Made by a program: the position numbers and the translations under genes
Shown: positions 6,507 to 6,727 of the stretch, one piece after another
Numbering within the stretch: the first letter of the stretch is position 1
Layout of the letters: each line of letters begins with the position of its first letter
The notes under the pieces: model-generated
What the model was told of the DNA's origin: nothing
The model's database searches: none
What the model saw: the letters and a program-made list of their open reading frames with translations, nothing else
Assembly: GCA_023255165.1 (NCBI GenBank)
Contig: JALRJD010000180.1
Span: 1-6,727 of the forward strand
Direction of reading: 5' to 3'
DNA length: 6,727 bases
Source: Porticoccaceae bacterium
Lineage (GTDB): Bacteria; Pseudomonadota; Gammaproteobacteria; Pseudomonadales; Porticoccaceae

Positions 6507-6698
6507 TTAAACTCTTGACTCGCGTGATTCGACGATCTCCGCGCTGATGCTCTGCAGTAAATCGAGCAGCTTGCTTTCGTTGTAAACCGACCCCAAAGTC
6601 GCTTCAAACTCGCCCAAGCCTGCCTTAAAAGTTTCCTCCAGTTCAACTGCATTGATGGTGGTTTTTACCGAACTTTTCATTGCGCTGCCTGTGGCCAT
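6507..6698 (-). CDS. Small hypothetical protein (63 residues)
   Basis: I do not recognise this protein. The frame is bounded by an in-frame TAA four codons upstream of the ATG and by its own TAA, so it is complete. A weak GAG-type ribosome-binding site lies six bases before the ATG. After a Ser/Thr/Lys-containing start (1-14), residues 15-63 look entirely helical and acidic-amphipathic (VELEETFKAGLGEFEATLG, then SKLLDLLQSISAEIVESR), with no cysteine, signal peptide or membrane segment. Codon choice resembles its neighbours, which supports a real gene. It converges with the XRE gene, ends 103 bases from it, and its promoter would lie at or beyond the right edge. The alternative is a chance frame. 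Confidence 0.5.
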   Translation of the reverse strand: MATGSAMKSSVKTTINAVELEETFKAGLGEFEATLGSVYNESKLLDLLQSISAEIVESRESRV

Positions 6699-6727
6699 AA
6701 ATATCTCTTATACTTGAACGTCTGAGG

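Noticed and set aside
6365..6652. 95-codon minus-strand frame overlapping the XRE gene end and the 63-residue gene
   Set aside because: It overlaps two better-supported frames and its product is basic and irregular; most of it is the shifted reading of the 63-residue gene.
6035..6698. XRE regulator plus small convergent protein as a toxin-antitoxin or restriction-control pair
   Set aside because: The genes are convergent rather than in an operon, and neither has a toxin, nuclease or methylase motif.

Overview
The window looks like chromosomal core-metabolism DNA from a free-living gammaproteobacterium. The HexR, GAPDH and acetyl-CoA synthetase proteins all resemble Pseudomonas/Shewanella/Cellvibrionales-type sequences, base composition is moderate, and no mobile element, tRNA, rRNA or CRISPR array was seen. 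A marine Cellvibrionales-like lineage is my best guess, from protein flavour only.

Left part (1-1733, minus strand): a lower-glycolysis pair, gapA followed by pyk. The two genes overlap by 11 bases, and pyk runs off the left edge of the window. gapA has a strong sigma70-type promoter (TTGCCT, 17 bases, TATAAT). A HexR-like operator sits immediately downstream of the -10, over the predicted transcription start.

Middle (1940-2874, plus strand): hexR, divergent from gapA, encodes the RpiR-family repressor that senses the Entner-Doudoroff intermediate KDPG. Its probable promoter is followed at +1 by a perfect 7+7 base inverted repeat. A possible 17-codon leader ORF overlaps the hexR start. acs (3032-4969) follows on the same strand and encodes a complete AMP-forming acetyl-CoA synthetase. 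The arrangement puts sugar catabolism (gapA-pyk), its sensor (HexR) and acetate assimilation (acs) side by side. HexR probably represses gapA-pyk when KDPG is scarce. Whether it also acts on acs is not shown by the sequence.

Right part (5074-6727): a membrane-anchored or secreted glycerophosphodiester phosphodiesterase-like protein with two unusual changes in its first catalytic motif; a small XRE-family regulator preceded by a perfect palindrome and an orphan AGGAGG; a cluster of TCGAC repeats; and a convergent 63-residue protein of unknown function. No gene here points to a known defence or mobile system. The most distinctive signals are the two promoter-proximal palindromes around gapA/hexR, the altered GDPD motif, and the palindrome/orphan ribosome-binding-site element before the XRE gene.
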